From Elusimicrobiota bacterium (GTDB taxonomy: Bacteria > Elusimicrobiota > Elusimicrobia > UBA1565 > JACRDR01): a stretch of 36,978 nt of DNA. Numbering within the stretch: the first letter of the stretch is position 1; every line of letters starts with the position of its first letter. This document shows, piece after piece, positions 14,905-22,775 of the stretch. Position numbers and translations under genes: made by a program. The notes beneath the pieces are model-generated. The model ran no database searches. It worked only from the letters and a program-made list of their open reading frames with translations, and had not been told where the DNA came from. The stretch lies in NCBI GenBank assembly GCA_026388115.1, contig JAPLKK010000012.1:2066-39043 (forward strand), written 5' to 3'.

Positions 14905-15669
14905 CTACCTCTCCACCGTCAGTATCTCCGGCTCGCCTTGCGTGACGGCGACCGTGTGCTCGAAATGCGCCGACCACTTGCCGTCGCGCGTCACCGCGGT
15001 CCAGCCGTCGTCCAGGACCCGCACGTCGAAGCCGCCGGCGTTCACCATCGGCTCGAGCGCCAGCACCATGCCCGGCGCCAACCGCAGCCCCGTCCCCGCC
15101 TTGCCGAAGTTCGGCACCGCCGGGTCCTCGTGCAGGGCCCGGCCGATGCCGTGGCCCACGAAGGAGCGCACCACCGAAAACCCCTTCGACTCCACGTACC
15201 GCTGGATGGCCGCGGAGACGTCGCCGACGCGCCGATCCGGGCGCATCTCGTCGATCCCCCTCACCAGCGCCTCGCGGGTCGCGTCCATCAGGGCCTGCGC
15301 CTTCGTCCCGACGGGGCCCGCACCGACGGTCACCGCGCCGTCCGCGAAAAGGCCGTTGAACACGACGCCGAAATCGAGGCTCACGATGTCGCCGGCCGCC
15401 AAGCGCCGGTCCGTCTTTGGGATGCCGTGCACGACCTCCTCGTTGATCGAGACGCACAGCGTCGCGGGATAGCCGCGATAGCCCAGAAAGGCGGGCTTGG
15501 CGCCGCGCGCCTTCGTCTCCGCGGCGGCGATGCGATCGAGCTCGGCCGTCGCCACGCCGGCCTGGACGGCCTGCGAGAGCACGCGCAGGACCGCCGCCAC
15601 GATGGCGCCGGCTTCGCGCATCCCCGCGATCTCCTTGGCGCTCTTGAGTTCCACGGTCGCCACGGGCAT
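14905..15669 (-). CDS. map: Methionine aminopeptidase, type I
   Basis: MAP removes the initiator methionine from nascent proteins. The 254-aa protein has the pita-bread fold with five metal ligands: Asp99 (SLDFG), Asp110 (FADGAVTV), His173 (VGHGIGR), Glu206 (ALEPM) and Glu237 (HFEHTV). The substrate-site His81 is in VVHGIP. There is no N-terminal SH3 or zinc-finger extension, so it is the short bacterial type Ia form. Its ATG overlaps the adk stop by one base (TGATG). The adk-map-infA order is common in the spc/alpha region. Confidence 0.97.
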   Translation of the reverse strand: MPVATVELKSAKEIAGMREAGAIVAAVLRVLSQAVQAGVATAELDRIAAAETKARGAKPAFLGYRGYPATLCVSINEEVVHGIPKTDRRLAAGDIVSLDFGVVFNGLFADGAVTVGAGPVGTKAQALMDATREALVRGIDEMRPDRRVGDVSAAIQRYVESKGFSVVRSFVGHGIGRALHEDPAVPNFGKAGTGLRLAPGMVLALEPMVNAGGFDVRVLDDGWTAVTRDGKWSAHFEHTVAVTQGEPEILTVER

Positions 15670-16349
15670 CAGCGCTCCGCCCTGCCCCGGACCCCGAGCT
15701 TCGCCGTGCGATCCTCGTCGATGACGGCGGTCAGCGCGGCGGTCACCTGCTGCATCGGCTTGTTGCCGTCGATCTCATTGAAGATGTGCTCGGAGCGGTA
15801 ATAGGCGACGAGCGGCCTGGTCAGGTCTTCATAGACCATGAGCCGCTTGCGCACGGTGTGCTCTTGATCGTCGCTGCGCTGGACCAGGGCCGTGCCGCAC
15901 TTGTCGCACTTGCCCTCGACGCGCGGGGGCTTGGCGCGCAGGTTGTACACCTCGCCGCAATTGGGGCAGCTGCGCCGCGCCGTGATGCGCTCGACGATGG
16001 CGTTCTCGTCCATGCGCAAGGAGAGCACCCGGTTGACCCGCTGGCCCGTCTTCTCGAGCCAGCGGTCCAGGGCCTGCGCCTGCTCGAGCGTGCGCGGGAA
16101 GCCGTCGAGCAGCCAACCCTCCCGGCTCTCCTCGAGCCTCTTGGCCACGACGTCGATGACGATGGCGTCGGGGACGAGCGTGCCGGCCTTGAGATAGCTC
16201 TCGACCTTCTTGCCGAGCTCGGTCTGGGCGGCGATCTCCGCGCGGAACAGGTCGCCGGTCGCGATGTGAGCCGCGCCGTAGCGCTCGCACAGCATCTTCG
16301 CCTGCGTCCCCTTTCCCGCCCCGGGGCAGCCCAGCAGGATCAGTCGCAT
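15669..16349 (-). CDS. adk: Adenylate kinase (zinc LID type)
   Basis: Adk catalyses ATP + AMP to 2 ADP. The 226-aa protein has the P-loop GCPGAGKGT (residues 7-15), the AMP-binding TGDLFRAEI and DGFPRT segments, and a LID domain with a zinc-type Cys4 cluster: Cys128-x-x-Cys131 and Cys148-x-x-Cys151. A charged tail after residue 212 extends slightly past the usual end. The ATG overlaps the secY stop (TGATG). The zinc LID is typical of Gram-positive and many other non-enterobacterial Adks. Confidence 0.97.
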   Translation of the reverse strand: MRLILLGCPGAGKGTQAKMLCERYGAAHIATGDLFRAEIAAQTELGKKVESYLKAGTLVPDAIVIDVVAKRLEESREGWLLDGFPRTLEQAQALDRWLEKTGQRVNRVLSLRMDENAIVERITARRSCPNCGEVYNLRAKPPRVEGKCDKCGTALVQRSDDQEHTVRKRLMVYEDLTRPLVAYYRSEHIFNEIDGNKPMQQVTAALTAVIDEDRTAKLGVRGRAER

Positions 16350-17686
16350 CAGTTGCCCGCTCCGACGTTGAACCAGCGCTGGCGGATGCGGCCCCGCTTC
16401 AGGAAGCCCTCATAATGACGCATGATCAGGTGCGCCTCGAGCTGGCCCATCGTGTCGAGAGCCACGCCGACGGCGATCAGGAGCGAGGTGCCGCCGAGGT
16501 AGAAGGGCGCGTTCATCTGCGTGCGCAGAAAGTCCGGCAGGACCGCGATGGCCGCCACGAAGACCGCGCCCCACAGGGTGATGCGCTCCATGATCCACTC
16601 GATGTACTTGGCCGTCGGCTCGCCGGGACGGATGCCTGGGATGAAGCCGCCGGACTTCTTCATGTTCTCGGCCAGGTCGGTCGGATTGATGCTCACCGAA
16701 TTATAGAAATAGCAGAAGAAGATGATCAGAGCCGCGTAGACCACCTGGTACAGCCAGTTGCCCCGCGTCCAGAACTCCATCATCTTCTGCGCCCAGGGAG
16801 CCTGGGGCGTGAACTGCACGATGGTCATTGGCACGGCCAGCAGCGAGACCGCGAAGATGACCGCGATGACCCCCGACTGGTCGACCTTGAGCGGCAAGTA
16901 GCTCGAGGCCCCGCCGTACATCTTGCGCCCGACGACGCGCTTGGCGTATTGGACCGGGATCTTGCGCTGCCCGGTCTCGAGGTACACCGTGCCCAGGGTG
17001 ACGGCGAGGACGGCCGCGGTCAAGAAGAGCGCCGCGAACAGCCCGATCTCCTCGGCCTGGACCAGCTGGACGAGGCTGTAGCACGCGCCGGGGATGCGCT
17101 CGACGATGCCGGCGAAGATGATCAGCGAGATGCCGTTGCCGATGCCTTGCTCGGTCATCTGCTCGCCCAGCCACATGATGAAGATGGTTCCGGCGGTCAG
17201 CGTGAGCACGGTGACGGCGTAGAAGTACGCGTTCGGGTTGGCGACGACCGGGATGCCGCCGGGCGTGGGCATCTTGCTCATCGCCACCGTCAGGCCGAAG
17301 GACTGGAACGCCGCCAAGAACAGCGTCAGATACCGCGTGAGCTGGTTGAGCTTCCTGCGGCCAAGCTCCCCTTCCTTATACAAGCGGTCCAGGTAAGGGA
17401 TGACATGGGCCCCCTGCAGGAGGCTGATGATGATCGAGGCATTGATGTAGGGCATGACCCCCATCGAGAAGATGGAGAAGCGGCCCAAGGCGCCGCCCGA
17501 GAAGATGTTCAGAAATCCCAGCAGGCTCCCCGCATGAGCCTCGAAGACCGAGCGCAGGGCCTCGCTGTTGATGCCCGGGATCGGGATCGCCGCGCCGATG
17601 CGGTACATGAATAGCGCGCCGAGCGTGAAGCCGACCCGCTTGCGCAGGTCCGGGACCTCGAAGATATCCGCGAAGCGCTGGATCAT
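16349..17686 (-). CDS. secY: Preprotein translocase channel SecY
   Basis: SecY forms the protein-conducting channel of the inner membrane. The 445-aa protein has ten hydrophobic segments in the expected order, with the early RKRVGFTLGALFMYRIGAAI-type first span, IPIPGIN, GVMPYINASIII, LGEQMTEQGIGNGISLIIFAGI, the cytoplasmic loop around YAKRVVGRKMYGG, and GFIPGIRPG before the last spans. Length is normal. It is coupled to rplO by an ATGA overlap, and its stop overlaps adk. Confidence 0.98.
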   Translation of the reverse strand: MIQRFADIFEVPDLRKRVGFTLGALFMYRIGAAIPIPGINSEALRSVFEAHAGSLLGFLNIFSGGALGRFSIFSMGVMPYINASIIISLLQGAHVIPYLDRLYKEGELGRRKLNQLTRYLTLFLAAFQSFGLTVAMSKMPTPGGIPVVANPNAYFYAVTVLTLTAGTIFIMWLGEQMTEQGIGNGISLIIFAGIVERIPGACYSLVQLVQAEEIGLFAALFLTAAVLAVTLGTVYLETGQRKIPVQYAKRVVGRKMYGGASSYLPLKVDQSGVIAVIFAVSLLAVPMTIVQFTPQAPWAQKMMEFWTRGNWLYQVVYAALIIFFCYFYNSVSINPTDLAENMKKSGGFIPGIRPGEPTAKYIEWIMERITLWGAVFVAAIAVLPDFLRTQMNAPFYLGGTSLLIAVGVALDTMGQLEAHLIMRHYEGFLKRGRIRQRWFNVGAGN

Positions 17687-18249
17687 TTCGCCTTCGCCTT
17701 CGCCTTTGCCGTCGCCCTTGCCGTCGCCCTCGCCGTCGCCTTCACCTTCGCGACCTTCTGCGCGATCGTCTCGGCCTTGCCGCCCGCCTTCTGGATCTTG
17801 GCGAGCGCGCTCTTGGAGAAGGCGTGGGCATGCACCGTCAGCGGGCGGGAGAGCTCGCCGTCGCCCAGCACCTTCACCGGGTGCTGGCCCTGGATGAGGC
17901 CGTGCAGCTTGAGCGCCTCGATCGTCACCTCGTTCTGGTTCTTGAACACGCGCTCGAGGTCGGAGAGATGGATGATCTGCGCCTTATCCTGGAACGCGGT
18001 GTTGCGAAAGCCGCGCTTGGGGATGCGGCGCACCAACGGCGTCTGCCCGCCCTCGAACCCCACAAGCTTGCCGTCGCCGGAACGCGCGCGCTGTCCCTTT
18101 TGGCCCTTGGTCGCGGTCTGTCCCGTGCCCGAGCCCTCGCCCATCCCGAGGCGGACGGCGTCCGGCCTGGAGCCGGCGGCCGGCCTCAAGGTCGAAAGGT
18201 TGATGGGCTGCTTCTTTTCGGTGGTTTCGGTCTCGGTGGTTTCGGTCAT
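17683..18249 (-). CDS. rplO: 50S ribosomal protein L15 with a Lys/Ala tail
   Basis: L15 is a late-assembly 50S protein. The 188-aa product has the Gly-rich N-terminal rRNA-binding part (GMGEGSGTGQTATKGQKGQ), FEGGQTPLVRRIPKRGF, and a C-terminal globular domain with VHAHAFSKSALAKIQKAGG. It ends in a repetitive basic tail (about residues 165-188, ATARATARATAKAKAKAK) beyond the usual 145-150 residues. The ATG at 18249 comes one base after the rpsE stop; starting further upstream would overlap rpsE with non-family residues. No rpmD lies between rpsE and this gene. The stop overlaps secY as ATGA. Confidence 0.96.
   Translation of the reverse strand: MTETTETETTEKKQPINLSTLRPAAGSRPDAVRLGMGEGSGTGQTATKGQKGQRARSGDGKLVGFEGGQTPLVRRIPKRGFRNTAFQDKAQIIHLSDLERVFKNQNEVTIEALKLHGLIQGQHPVKVLGDGELSRPLTVHAHAFSKSALAKIQKAGGKAETIAQKVAKVKATARATARATAKAKAKAK
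17687..17755. repeat. Degenerate 6/12-bp repeat in the 3' end of rplO
   Basis: The plus strand reads as a run of GCC-TTC / GCC-GTC / GCC-CTT units repeated about eleven times. On the minus strand it encodes alternating Ala with Lys or Arg/Thr in the L15 tail. Imperfect copies suggest slippage followed by drift, all in frame. Confidence 0.7.
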
Positions 18250-18250
18250 T

Positions 18251-18874
18251 TTATTTTCCGCGCAGTTTCGCCACATCCTCGCGCGTGCGCAATTGCTTCA
18301 AGGCGTCGAGGGTCGCGAAAACGGTATTGAAGCTGTTCGAGGAGCCGAGGCTCTTGGTGAGGATGTTCTTGACGCCGCCGGCTTCCAGCACGGCGCGCAC
18401 CCCGCCTCCCGCGATGACGCCGGTGCCCGGCGCCGCAGGCTTCATCCACACCCGGCCCGCGCCGGCGTGCCCGATGATCTCGTGGGGGATCGTCCCCTCG
18501 AGCAGCGGGAAGCTCACCATGTGCTTGCGCGCATGGGAGGAGCCCTTCTGGATGGACGGCTGGACCTCCTTCGCCTTGCCGAGGCCGACGCCCACCTTCC
18601 CCTTCATGTCGCCCACCACGACCAGCGTGCTGAAGGAGAACCGCTTGCCGCCCTTGACGACCTTCGCCACGCGATTGATCGCGACGACGGTCTCCTTAAG
18701 GCCCAACATCTCGGCCTCGCTCTGACGCTGGAAGCGTCCGCGGCCGCGCTGAAATCCGCCGGGCCCGCGGCGTTGATCGTAGCGCTGCGGCGCGGCAGGA
18801 GCCGGCGCCGGAGCGGCGGGAGCGGGGACTGCCGGGTTCTCCGGCGTCGGGTTCTGGGTCGCGGTCTCTGACAT
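18251..18874 (-). CDS. rpsE: 30S ribosomal protein S5 with a Pro/Ala/Arg-rich N-terminal extension
   Basis: S5 contributes to decoding accuracy and mRNA unwinding. The core has the double-stranded RNA-binding-like domain ([21 protein letters not shown]), [17 protein letters not shown] and the C-terminal S5 domain ([19 protein letters not shown]...SLGSSN). About 50 residues rich in Pro, Ala, Gln and Arg precede it. I chose ATG 18874 (207 aa; GGAG 9 nt upstream). A GTG at 18889 adds five residues (MENKN) and has AGGAG 6 nt upstream, so it is an equal rival. The stop precedes rplO by one base. Confidence 0.95.
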   Translation of the reverse strand: MSETATQNPTPENPAVPAPAAPAPAPAAPQRYDQRRGPGGFQRGRGRFQRQSEAEMLGLKETVVAINRVAKVVKGGKRFSFSTLVVVGDMKGKVGVGLGKAKEVQPSIQKGSSHARKHMVSFPLLEGTIPHEIIGHAGAGRVWMKPAAPGTGVIAGGGVRAVLEAGGVKNILTKSLGSSNSFNTVFATLDALKQLRTREDVAKLRGK

Positions 18875-18898
18875 GTTCTTATTCTCCACAAGCGGCTC

Positions 18899-19261
18899 CT
18901 AAAAGTCCAATCCGGCCGCGCGGGCGGCCTCGGCGACGGCCTTGACGCGCCCGTGATAGACGAGCCCGCCGCGGTCGAACGCCACCTGCTTGACGCCGGC
19001 CGCGATCGCCTTCTGCGCGATGAGCGTGCCCACGGCCTTGGCCGCCTCGAGGTTCTTGCAGGACTTGTGCTTGCCCTTCAATTCCTTCGAGAGCGTGGAG
19101 GCGAACGCCAAGGTCCGGCCCTTGGCGTCGTCGACCACCTGAGCGTACAGATGCTTCAGCGACCGGTGGACGGACAGCCTCGGCCGGCCGTTGCCGCGCT
19201 CGGCCAGCTGGGCGCGCACCCGCTCTTTGCGGTATTCGAGTCTTATGGTCTTCTCTTTCAT
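18899..19261 (-). CDS. rplR: 50S ribosomal protein L18
   Basis: L18 links 5S rRNA to the large subunit together with L5. The 120-aa protein has the Arg-rich N-terminus, [20 protein letters not shown], and the end [21 protein letters not shown]...GLDF. Length is typical. It lies between rplF and rpsE in the usual spc order with short gaps (11 and 24 bp). Confidence 0.97.
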   Translation of the reverse strand: MKEKTIRLEYRKERVRAQLAERGNGRPRLSVHRSLKHLYAQVVDDAKGRTLAFASTLSKELKGKHKSCKNLEAAKAVGTLIAQKAIAAGVKQVAFDRGGLVYHGRVKAVAEAARAAGLDF

Positions 19262-19272
19262 TTGCGTTTCTC

Positions 19273-19872
19273 TTATTTCTTCGCGCCGGCGCCGGCGCCG
19301 GTCGCGCCGCCAACGCCCATGCCGGCCGCGGTCTTGCCCGCCTTCTTGATGATGTGCTCGCCGCGGTAGCGGATGCCTGTGCCCTTATAGGGCTCAGGCT
19401 CCTTGATGTGTCGGATGCGGGCCGCGGTCTCGCCGACGAGATCCTTGTCCGCGTCGGTGATGGTGATCGCCTGCGACTTCGGGTCCACCTTCACCTCCAT
19501 CGTCTTGCCGGAGGCGCTCTTGGGCAGGGGGAAGCTGACCGGATGCGAAAAACCGAGCTTCAGCGTCAGCTTGTCCCCCTCGACGGCGGCCTTGAAGCCG
19601 AGGCCGACGATATCGAGCGTCTTCGAGAAGCCCTCGTGGACTCCCTTGACGATGTTGTTGACCCGCGCGCGCGACATGCCGTACAGGGCGCTCATCTCCT
19701 TGCCCCCATCGGCCGTCAGCAGGATCTTGCCGTCTTTGAGCTCGGCCTTGATCCCGGCGGGTAGCGCCTGCTCGAGCTGGCCCTTCGGGCCCTTGGCCGT
19801 GACCCTTCCCGGGGCGACCGTGACCTGTACGCCCTGAGGAACGACGACCGGCATCTTTCCGATTCTAGACAT
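19273..19872 (-). CDS. rplF: 50S ribosomal protein L6
   Basis: L6 sits near the factor-binding site. The 199-aa protein has two related L6 domains: [19 protein letters not shown]...VTAKGPKG, and the second with [20 protein letters not shown] and [13 protein letters not shown], the hallmark near the C-terminus. A Gly/Ala-rich tail (about 20 residues) extends past the usual end at about 178. The ATG follows the ancestral rpsH stop by 3 nt. Confidence 0.97.
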   Translation of the reverse strand: MSRIGKMPVVVPQGVQVTVAPGRVTAKGPKGQLEQALPAGIKAELKDGKILLTADGGKEMSALYGMSRARVNNIVKGVHEGFSKTLDIVGLGFKAAVEGDKLTLKLGFSHPVSFPLPKSASGKTMEVKVDPKSQAITITDADKDLVGETAARIRHIKEPEPYKGTGIRYRGEHIIKKAGKTAAGMGVGGATGAGAGAKK

Positions 19873-19875
19873 AGG

Positions 19876-20213
19876 TCACCAAACCTGGCAGAGGATCTCG
19901 CCGCCATGGTGACGCCGAAGGCGCCGCGCACCTTTGGGATCTCCCGGTAGCCGCGGTAGATCCGCAGGCCGGGCTTCGAGACCCGCTTGATGCTGTGGAT
20001 GACGACCTCCTTCTCGGGCGAGTACTTCAAAAAGACCCGGATCGAGCCGCGCCGCCCCTCGTTGTAGAGAGACTTGTAGTTGGCGACGAAGCCCTCTTCC
20101 TTGAGGAGGCGGACGACCTCCAGCTTGAGGTTGGAGTGCGGAACGTCCACGCGGTCCTTCATCTTCGCGTTGGCGTTGCGGATGCGAGTCAGCAGATCAG
20201 AGATGGGATCCAT
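19876..20213 (-). pseudogene. rpsH: 30S ribosomal protein S8 gene with an internal out-of-frame deletion
   Basis: The first 102 codons encode a normal S8 (MDPISDLLTRIRNANAKMKD ... PGLRIYRGYREIPKVRGAFGVT). At about 19905 the frame breaks. The expected segment with STSKGxMTDREAR is absent, and the S8 C-terminus GGEILCQVW plus TGA (19878-19876) is present only in a different frame. Compared with a usual S8 of about 131 aa, roughly 52-58 nt (3n+1) are missing. In the original frame translation would continue through the rplF start to 19716 with unrelated residues. The ancestral stop is 3 nt before rplF, as expected. S8 is a primary 16S rRNA binder and normally essential, so this is either an assembly or sequencing error, a second intact copy exists, or the gene is truly changed. 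Confidence 0.85.
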
Positions 20214-20225
20214 TTTCGTTCACAC

Positions 20226-20411
20226 CTACCAAGAGGATTTCGTCACGCCGGGGATCTGCCCCTGGTGGGCCATGTTCCGGAAGCAGATCCGGCACAGCCC
20301 GAAATCGCGATAATACGCCCTCGGGCGCCCGCAGATCTGGCACCGGTTGCGATAGCGCGTCGCGTACTTCTGCGGCTTCTTCATCTTTGCGACCCATGCG
20401 ATGGTTGCCAT
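20226..20411 (-). CDS. rpsN: 30S ribosomal protein S14, zinc-binding type (type Z)
   Basis: The 61-aa protein is the short C+ form of S14. The zinc ligands are Cys24-x-x-Cys27 and Cys40-x-x-Cys43 in [21 protein letters not shown], followed by the conserved end [16 protein letters not shown]14 is needed for 30S head assembly. It abuts rplE (TAAATG) and precedes rpsH by 12 bp, the standard spc order. Confidence 0.97.
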   Translation of the reverse strand: MATIAWVAKMKKPQKYATRYRNRCQICGRPRAYYRDFGLCRICFRNMAHQGQIPGVTKSSW

Positions 20412-21137
20412 TTATTTATCGGCTCCTACGGCTTCCGGCGCTTGGGGCTTTTCCGCCGGCGCCTTTTCCTTTTCCTTTTCCCTCTTCTTGAACGGCATGC
20501 CGAGCCGGGTCAGCAGCTCGAGCCCCGCCACGTCGCTGCCCGCCCTCGTCACGAAGGTGATGTTCATGCCCCGCGGCTTCGGAGACGTCTCCATGCTGAT
20601 CTCGGTGAAGACATGCTGCTCGCGCAGCCCGAGATTGTAGTTGCCCTGGCCGTCGAAGCCGTTGGGCTCCAGGCCCCGGAAGTCGCGGATGCGGGGGATC
20701 GTGACGGACACCAGGCGGTCGAAGAACTCGTACATGCGGTCGTTGCGCAACGTCACGCGCAGCCCGATCGGCATGCCTTCTCGCAGCTTGAAGTTCGAGA
20801 CCGACTTCTTCGCGCGCCGCACCTGCGGAAGCTGTCCGGTGATGGCGGTCAGGTCCTCGCGGGCGGCGTCGAGGTTCTGGATGTCTTCTTTCGCGTCCGA
20901 GACGCCCATGTTCACGACGATCTTCTCGAGCCGCGGCGCCTCCATCGGGTTCTCGAGGCCCAGGCTCTCGAGGAGGGACGGCACCACCTTCTCGCGGTAG
21001 AGTTTCTTCAGGCGCGGCACATCGTGCTTGGTCTCGCCCGGAGACTTCGGGGCCTTGGCTTGCGCCTCGCGCGCCGCTTTGTCCGCCCCAGCCTTCTTTT
21101 TGGCGGCCTTCGACTTCTGATCCTTCGTCTCGGCCAT
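20412..21137 (-). CDS. rplE: 50S ribosomal protein L5 with charged extensions at both ends
   Basis: L5 binds 5S rRNA and contacts the P-site tRNA. The core (about residues 40-215) includes LEKIVVNMGV, ITGQLPQVRRAKKSVSNFKLREGMPIG (split across the conserved beta hairpin) and TFVTRAGSDVAGLELLTRLGMPF. A Lys/Ala-rich N-terminal extension of about 40 residues and a C-terminal KREKEKEKAPAEKPQ tail make it 241 aa against the usual 179. The ATG at 21137 overlaps the rplX stop (TAATG), which favours this start over an in-frame codon further upstream. Confidence 0.96.
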   Translation of the reverse strand: MAETKDQKSKAAKKKAGADKAAREAQAKAPKSPGETKHDVPRLKKLYREKVVPSLLESLGLENPMEAPRLEKIVVNMGVSDAKEDIQNLDAAREDLTAITGQLPQVRRAKKSVSNFKLREGMPIGLRVTLRNDRMYEFFDRLVSVTIPRIRDFRGLEPNGFDGQGNYNLGLREQHVFTEISMETSPKPRGMNITFVTRAGSDVAGLELLTRLGMPFKKREKEKEKAPAEKPQAPEAVGADK

Positions 21138-21448
21138 TAGAGAATCACCTCCGAGCAGCCCCGGCACACTCGGACCCGCTCGCCCGTGGCGAGCTTGTCG
21201 AGCTTGACGCGCGTAGGCTTGTCGCACTTCGGGCAGACGAGCATGACCTTGCAGGCCGCCATGGGAGCCTCCTTCTTCTGGATCCCGCCGGGCTCGTTCT
21301 GCTGGGGTTTCTTATGCTTGGTCACCATGTTGATCTTGGCGATCAGCACGCGGCCCTCGTCTTCGGAGAAAATCTGGAGGATCTCGCCGCGTTTTCCCTT
21401 TTCGCGTCCCGACAGGACGATGACCTTATCCTTCTTCTTGAGCTTCAT
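21137..21448 (-). CDS. rplX: 50S ribosomal protein L24 (zinc-ribbon form)
   Basis: L24 starts 50S assembly and lines the tunnel exit. The 103-aa protein has the KOW motif ([20 protein letters not shown]), the [17 protein letters not shown] region, and a C-terminal zinc ribbon with Cys72-x-x-Cys75 and Cys95-x-x-Cys98 (CPKC...CRGC). The Cys4 form occurs in many bacteria and is lost in others. ATGA overlap with rplN and TAATG overlap with rplE. Confidence 0.97.
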   Translation of the reverse strand: MKLKKKDKVIVLSGREKGKRGEILQIFSEDEGRVLIAKINMVTKHKKPQQNEPGGIQKKEAPMAACKVMLVCPKCDKPTRVKLDKLATGERVRVCRGCSEVIL

Positions 21449-21813
21449 ATGACCTCGGGCGCCAGGGAGATGATCTTGAGATAGTTCTTGTCGCGCAGCT
21501 CGCGCGCCACGGGCCCGAAGACTCTCGTCCCCCTGGGCTCGCCCTCGGCGTCGATGACGCAGGCGGCGTTGTCGTCGAAGCGCACGTAAGAGCCGTCCGG
21601 ACGGCGATGGTTGTTGCGCATGCGGACGATGACGGCCTTGACCACCTCGCCCTTCTTAATGGGGGCCGTCGGGGTAGCGTCGCGCACCGAGCAGACCACG
21701 ATGTCCCCGAGGGAGGCGTAGGTGCGGGTCGAGCCTCCGAGGACCTTGAAGCATTGCAGCTTTCTCGCGCCGGAGTTGTCGGCGACGTTCAGGATGGTGC
21801 GCAGTTGGATCAT
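21445..21813 (-). CDS. rplN: 50S ribosomal protein L14
   Basis: L14 lies at the 30S-50S interface. The 122-aa protein is a canonical full-length L14: [20 protein letters not shown], the ARRATPTGSIKKGxVVKAV-like [44 protein letters not shown] and the end IISLAPEVI. It overlaps rpsQ upstream and rplX downstream as ATGA. Confidence 0.98.
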   Translation of the reverse strand: MIQLRTILNVADNSGARKLQCFKVLGGSTRTYASLGDIVVCSVRDATPTAPIKKGEVVKAVIVRMRNNHRRPDGSYVRFDDNAACVIDAEGEPRGTRVFGPVARELRDKNYLKIISLAPEVI

Positions 21814-22151
21814 TTCGCGGCCTCGGTCGGCTGAGCGCCTTCGGCGCGCTCGGCGCGGGTCACGGCTTCGGCGGCCTTCTGGGCCGCCTTGATCACGCGC
21901 ACGACCCGCCAGCGCTTGAGGCGCGACAGCGGCCGGGTGCTCATGATCTCGACGAGGTCGCCGGCGTGCGACTGGTTCTCCTCGTCATGGGCGTAGAAAC
22001 GGCTGCGCCGGCGGATGATCTTCTCGTAGAACGGGTGGCGCACCCGCCGCTCGACGTCGATGACGCGGGTCTTGGGCGCCTTGTCGGACACCACGACGCC
22101 GCGGATCACCTTGCGGGCCGGGCGGGTCTGCTCGTTGGCTTGGGGGCTCAT
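21810..22151 (-). CDS. rpsQ: 30S ribosomal protein S17 with an Ala/Glu tail
   Basis: S17 is a primary 16S rRNA binder with an OB fold. The core [20 protein letters not shown] ... [17 protein letters not shown] ... [20 protein letters not shown] matches the family. The C-terminal 25 residues ([19 protein letters not shown]...) form a helical low-complexity tail beyond the usual 84-90 residues. The start at 22151 overlaps the rpmC stop as ATGA; upstream in-frame codons fall inside rpmC and are not family-like. Confidence 0.96.
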   Translation of the reverse strand: MSPQANEQTRPARKVIRGVVVSDKAPKTRVIDVERRVRHPFYEKIIRRRSRFYAHDEENQSHAGDLVEIMSTRPLSRLKRWRVVRVIKAAQKAAEAVTRAERAEGAQPTEAAK

Positions 22152-22351
22152 GATTTCACCTGCTTCTCGCGGATCCAGGTCTCGAGCCGCGCGATGTGGC
22201 GGCGCAGCTCGCGGATCTCCATCGGGTTGGTCACCGGCATGGCGCGGTGCTTGAAGCGGAGCTTGAAATGCTTCTCGCGCGTCGCCGCCAGCTCCGCCTG
22301 GAGCTCGGCGACCGAGAGGTTGCGCTTGGCGTCCTTTTCCTTGGTCTTCAT
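22148..22351 (-). CDS. rpmC: 50S ribosomal protein L29
   Basis: L29 is a small two-helix protein at the tunnel exit. The 67-aa product has [23 protein letters not shown] and the end [18 protein letters not shown], typical of the family. It lies between rplP (3-bp gap) and rpsQ (ATGA overlap). Confidence 0.96.
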   Translation of the reverse strand: MKTKEKDAKRNLSVAELQAELAATREKHFKLRFKHRAMPVTNPMEIRELRRHIARLETWIREKQVKS

Positions 22352-22354
22352 GGT

Positions 22355-22771
22355 TTAGGCCGTTTCCCGGATGACGAACTTGGTACGGATGGGCAGCTTG
22401 TGGGCGGCGAGCGTCATCGCCTCCTGCGCGTTCTCGGGGGGCAGGCCCTCGAGCTCGAAGAGGATGCGGCCGGGTTTGACCACCGCGGCCCAATGGTCCG
22501 GCGCGCCCTTTCCCTTGCCCATACGGGTCTCGGCCGGGTGCTTGGTGATCGCCTTGTCCGGGAATATGCGCACCCAGAACTTGCCGCCCTTCTTGATGTA
22601 GCGCGTCAGGGCGACGCGGCTCGCCTCGATCTGCCGGGCTGTGATCCAGTGCGGCTCCAACGCCTTGAGCCCGTACTGTCCGAACGCGATCTCGGTTCCC
22701 CGCTTGGCGAGGCCCTTGATGCGCGGATGTGAGTGCGGCTTGCGGTATTTGACTCGCTTCGGCATCAGCAT
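22355..22771 (-). CDS. rplP: 50S ribosomal protein L16
   Basis: L16 organises the A-site region of the 50S. The 138-aa protein begins [20 protein letters not shown] and has [60 protein letters not shown] and LPIRTKFV, all conserved. The first ATG (22771) matches the family N-terminus and has AAGGAA about 7 nt upstream, so it is preferred over the ATG two codons later. Confidence 0.98.
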   Translation of the reverse strand: MLMPKRVKYRKPHSHPRIKGLAKRGTEIAFGQYGLKALEPHWITARQIEASRVALTRYIKKGGKFWVRIFPDKAITKHPAETRMGKGKGAPDHWAAVVKPGRILFELEGLPPENAQEAMTLAAHKLPIRTKFVIRETA

Positions 22772-22775
22772 AAAC

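Noticed and set aside
16696-16702. TATAAT on the minus strand within secY
   Set aside because: It lies inside coding sequence, lacks the TG extension and any -35; probably chance in a codon pair.
19716-19875. Read-through of rpsH into rplF as a genuine 165-aa S8
   Set aside because: Residues after the break are Arg/Ser-rich shadow sequence of rplF and bear no resemblance to S8, whereas the true S8 end is present in the other frame.
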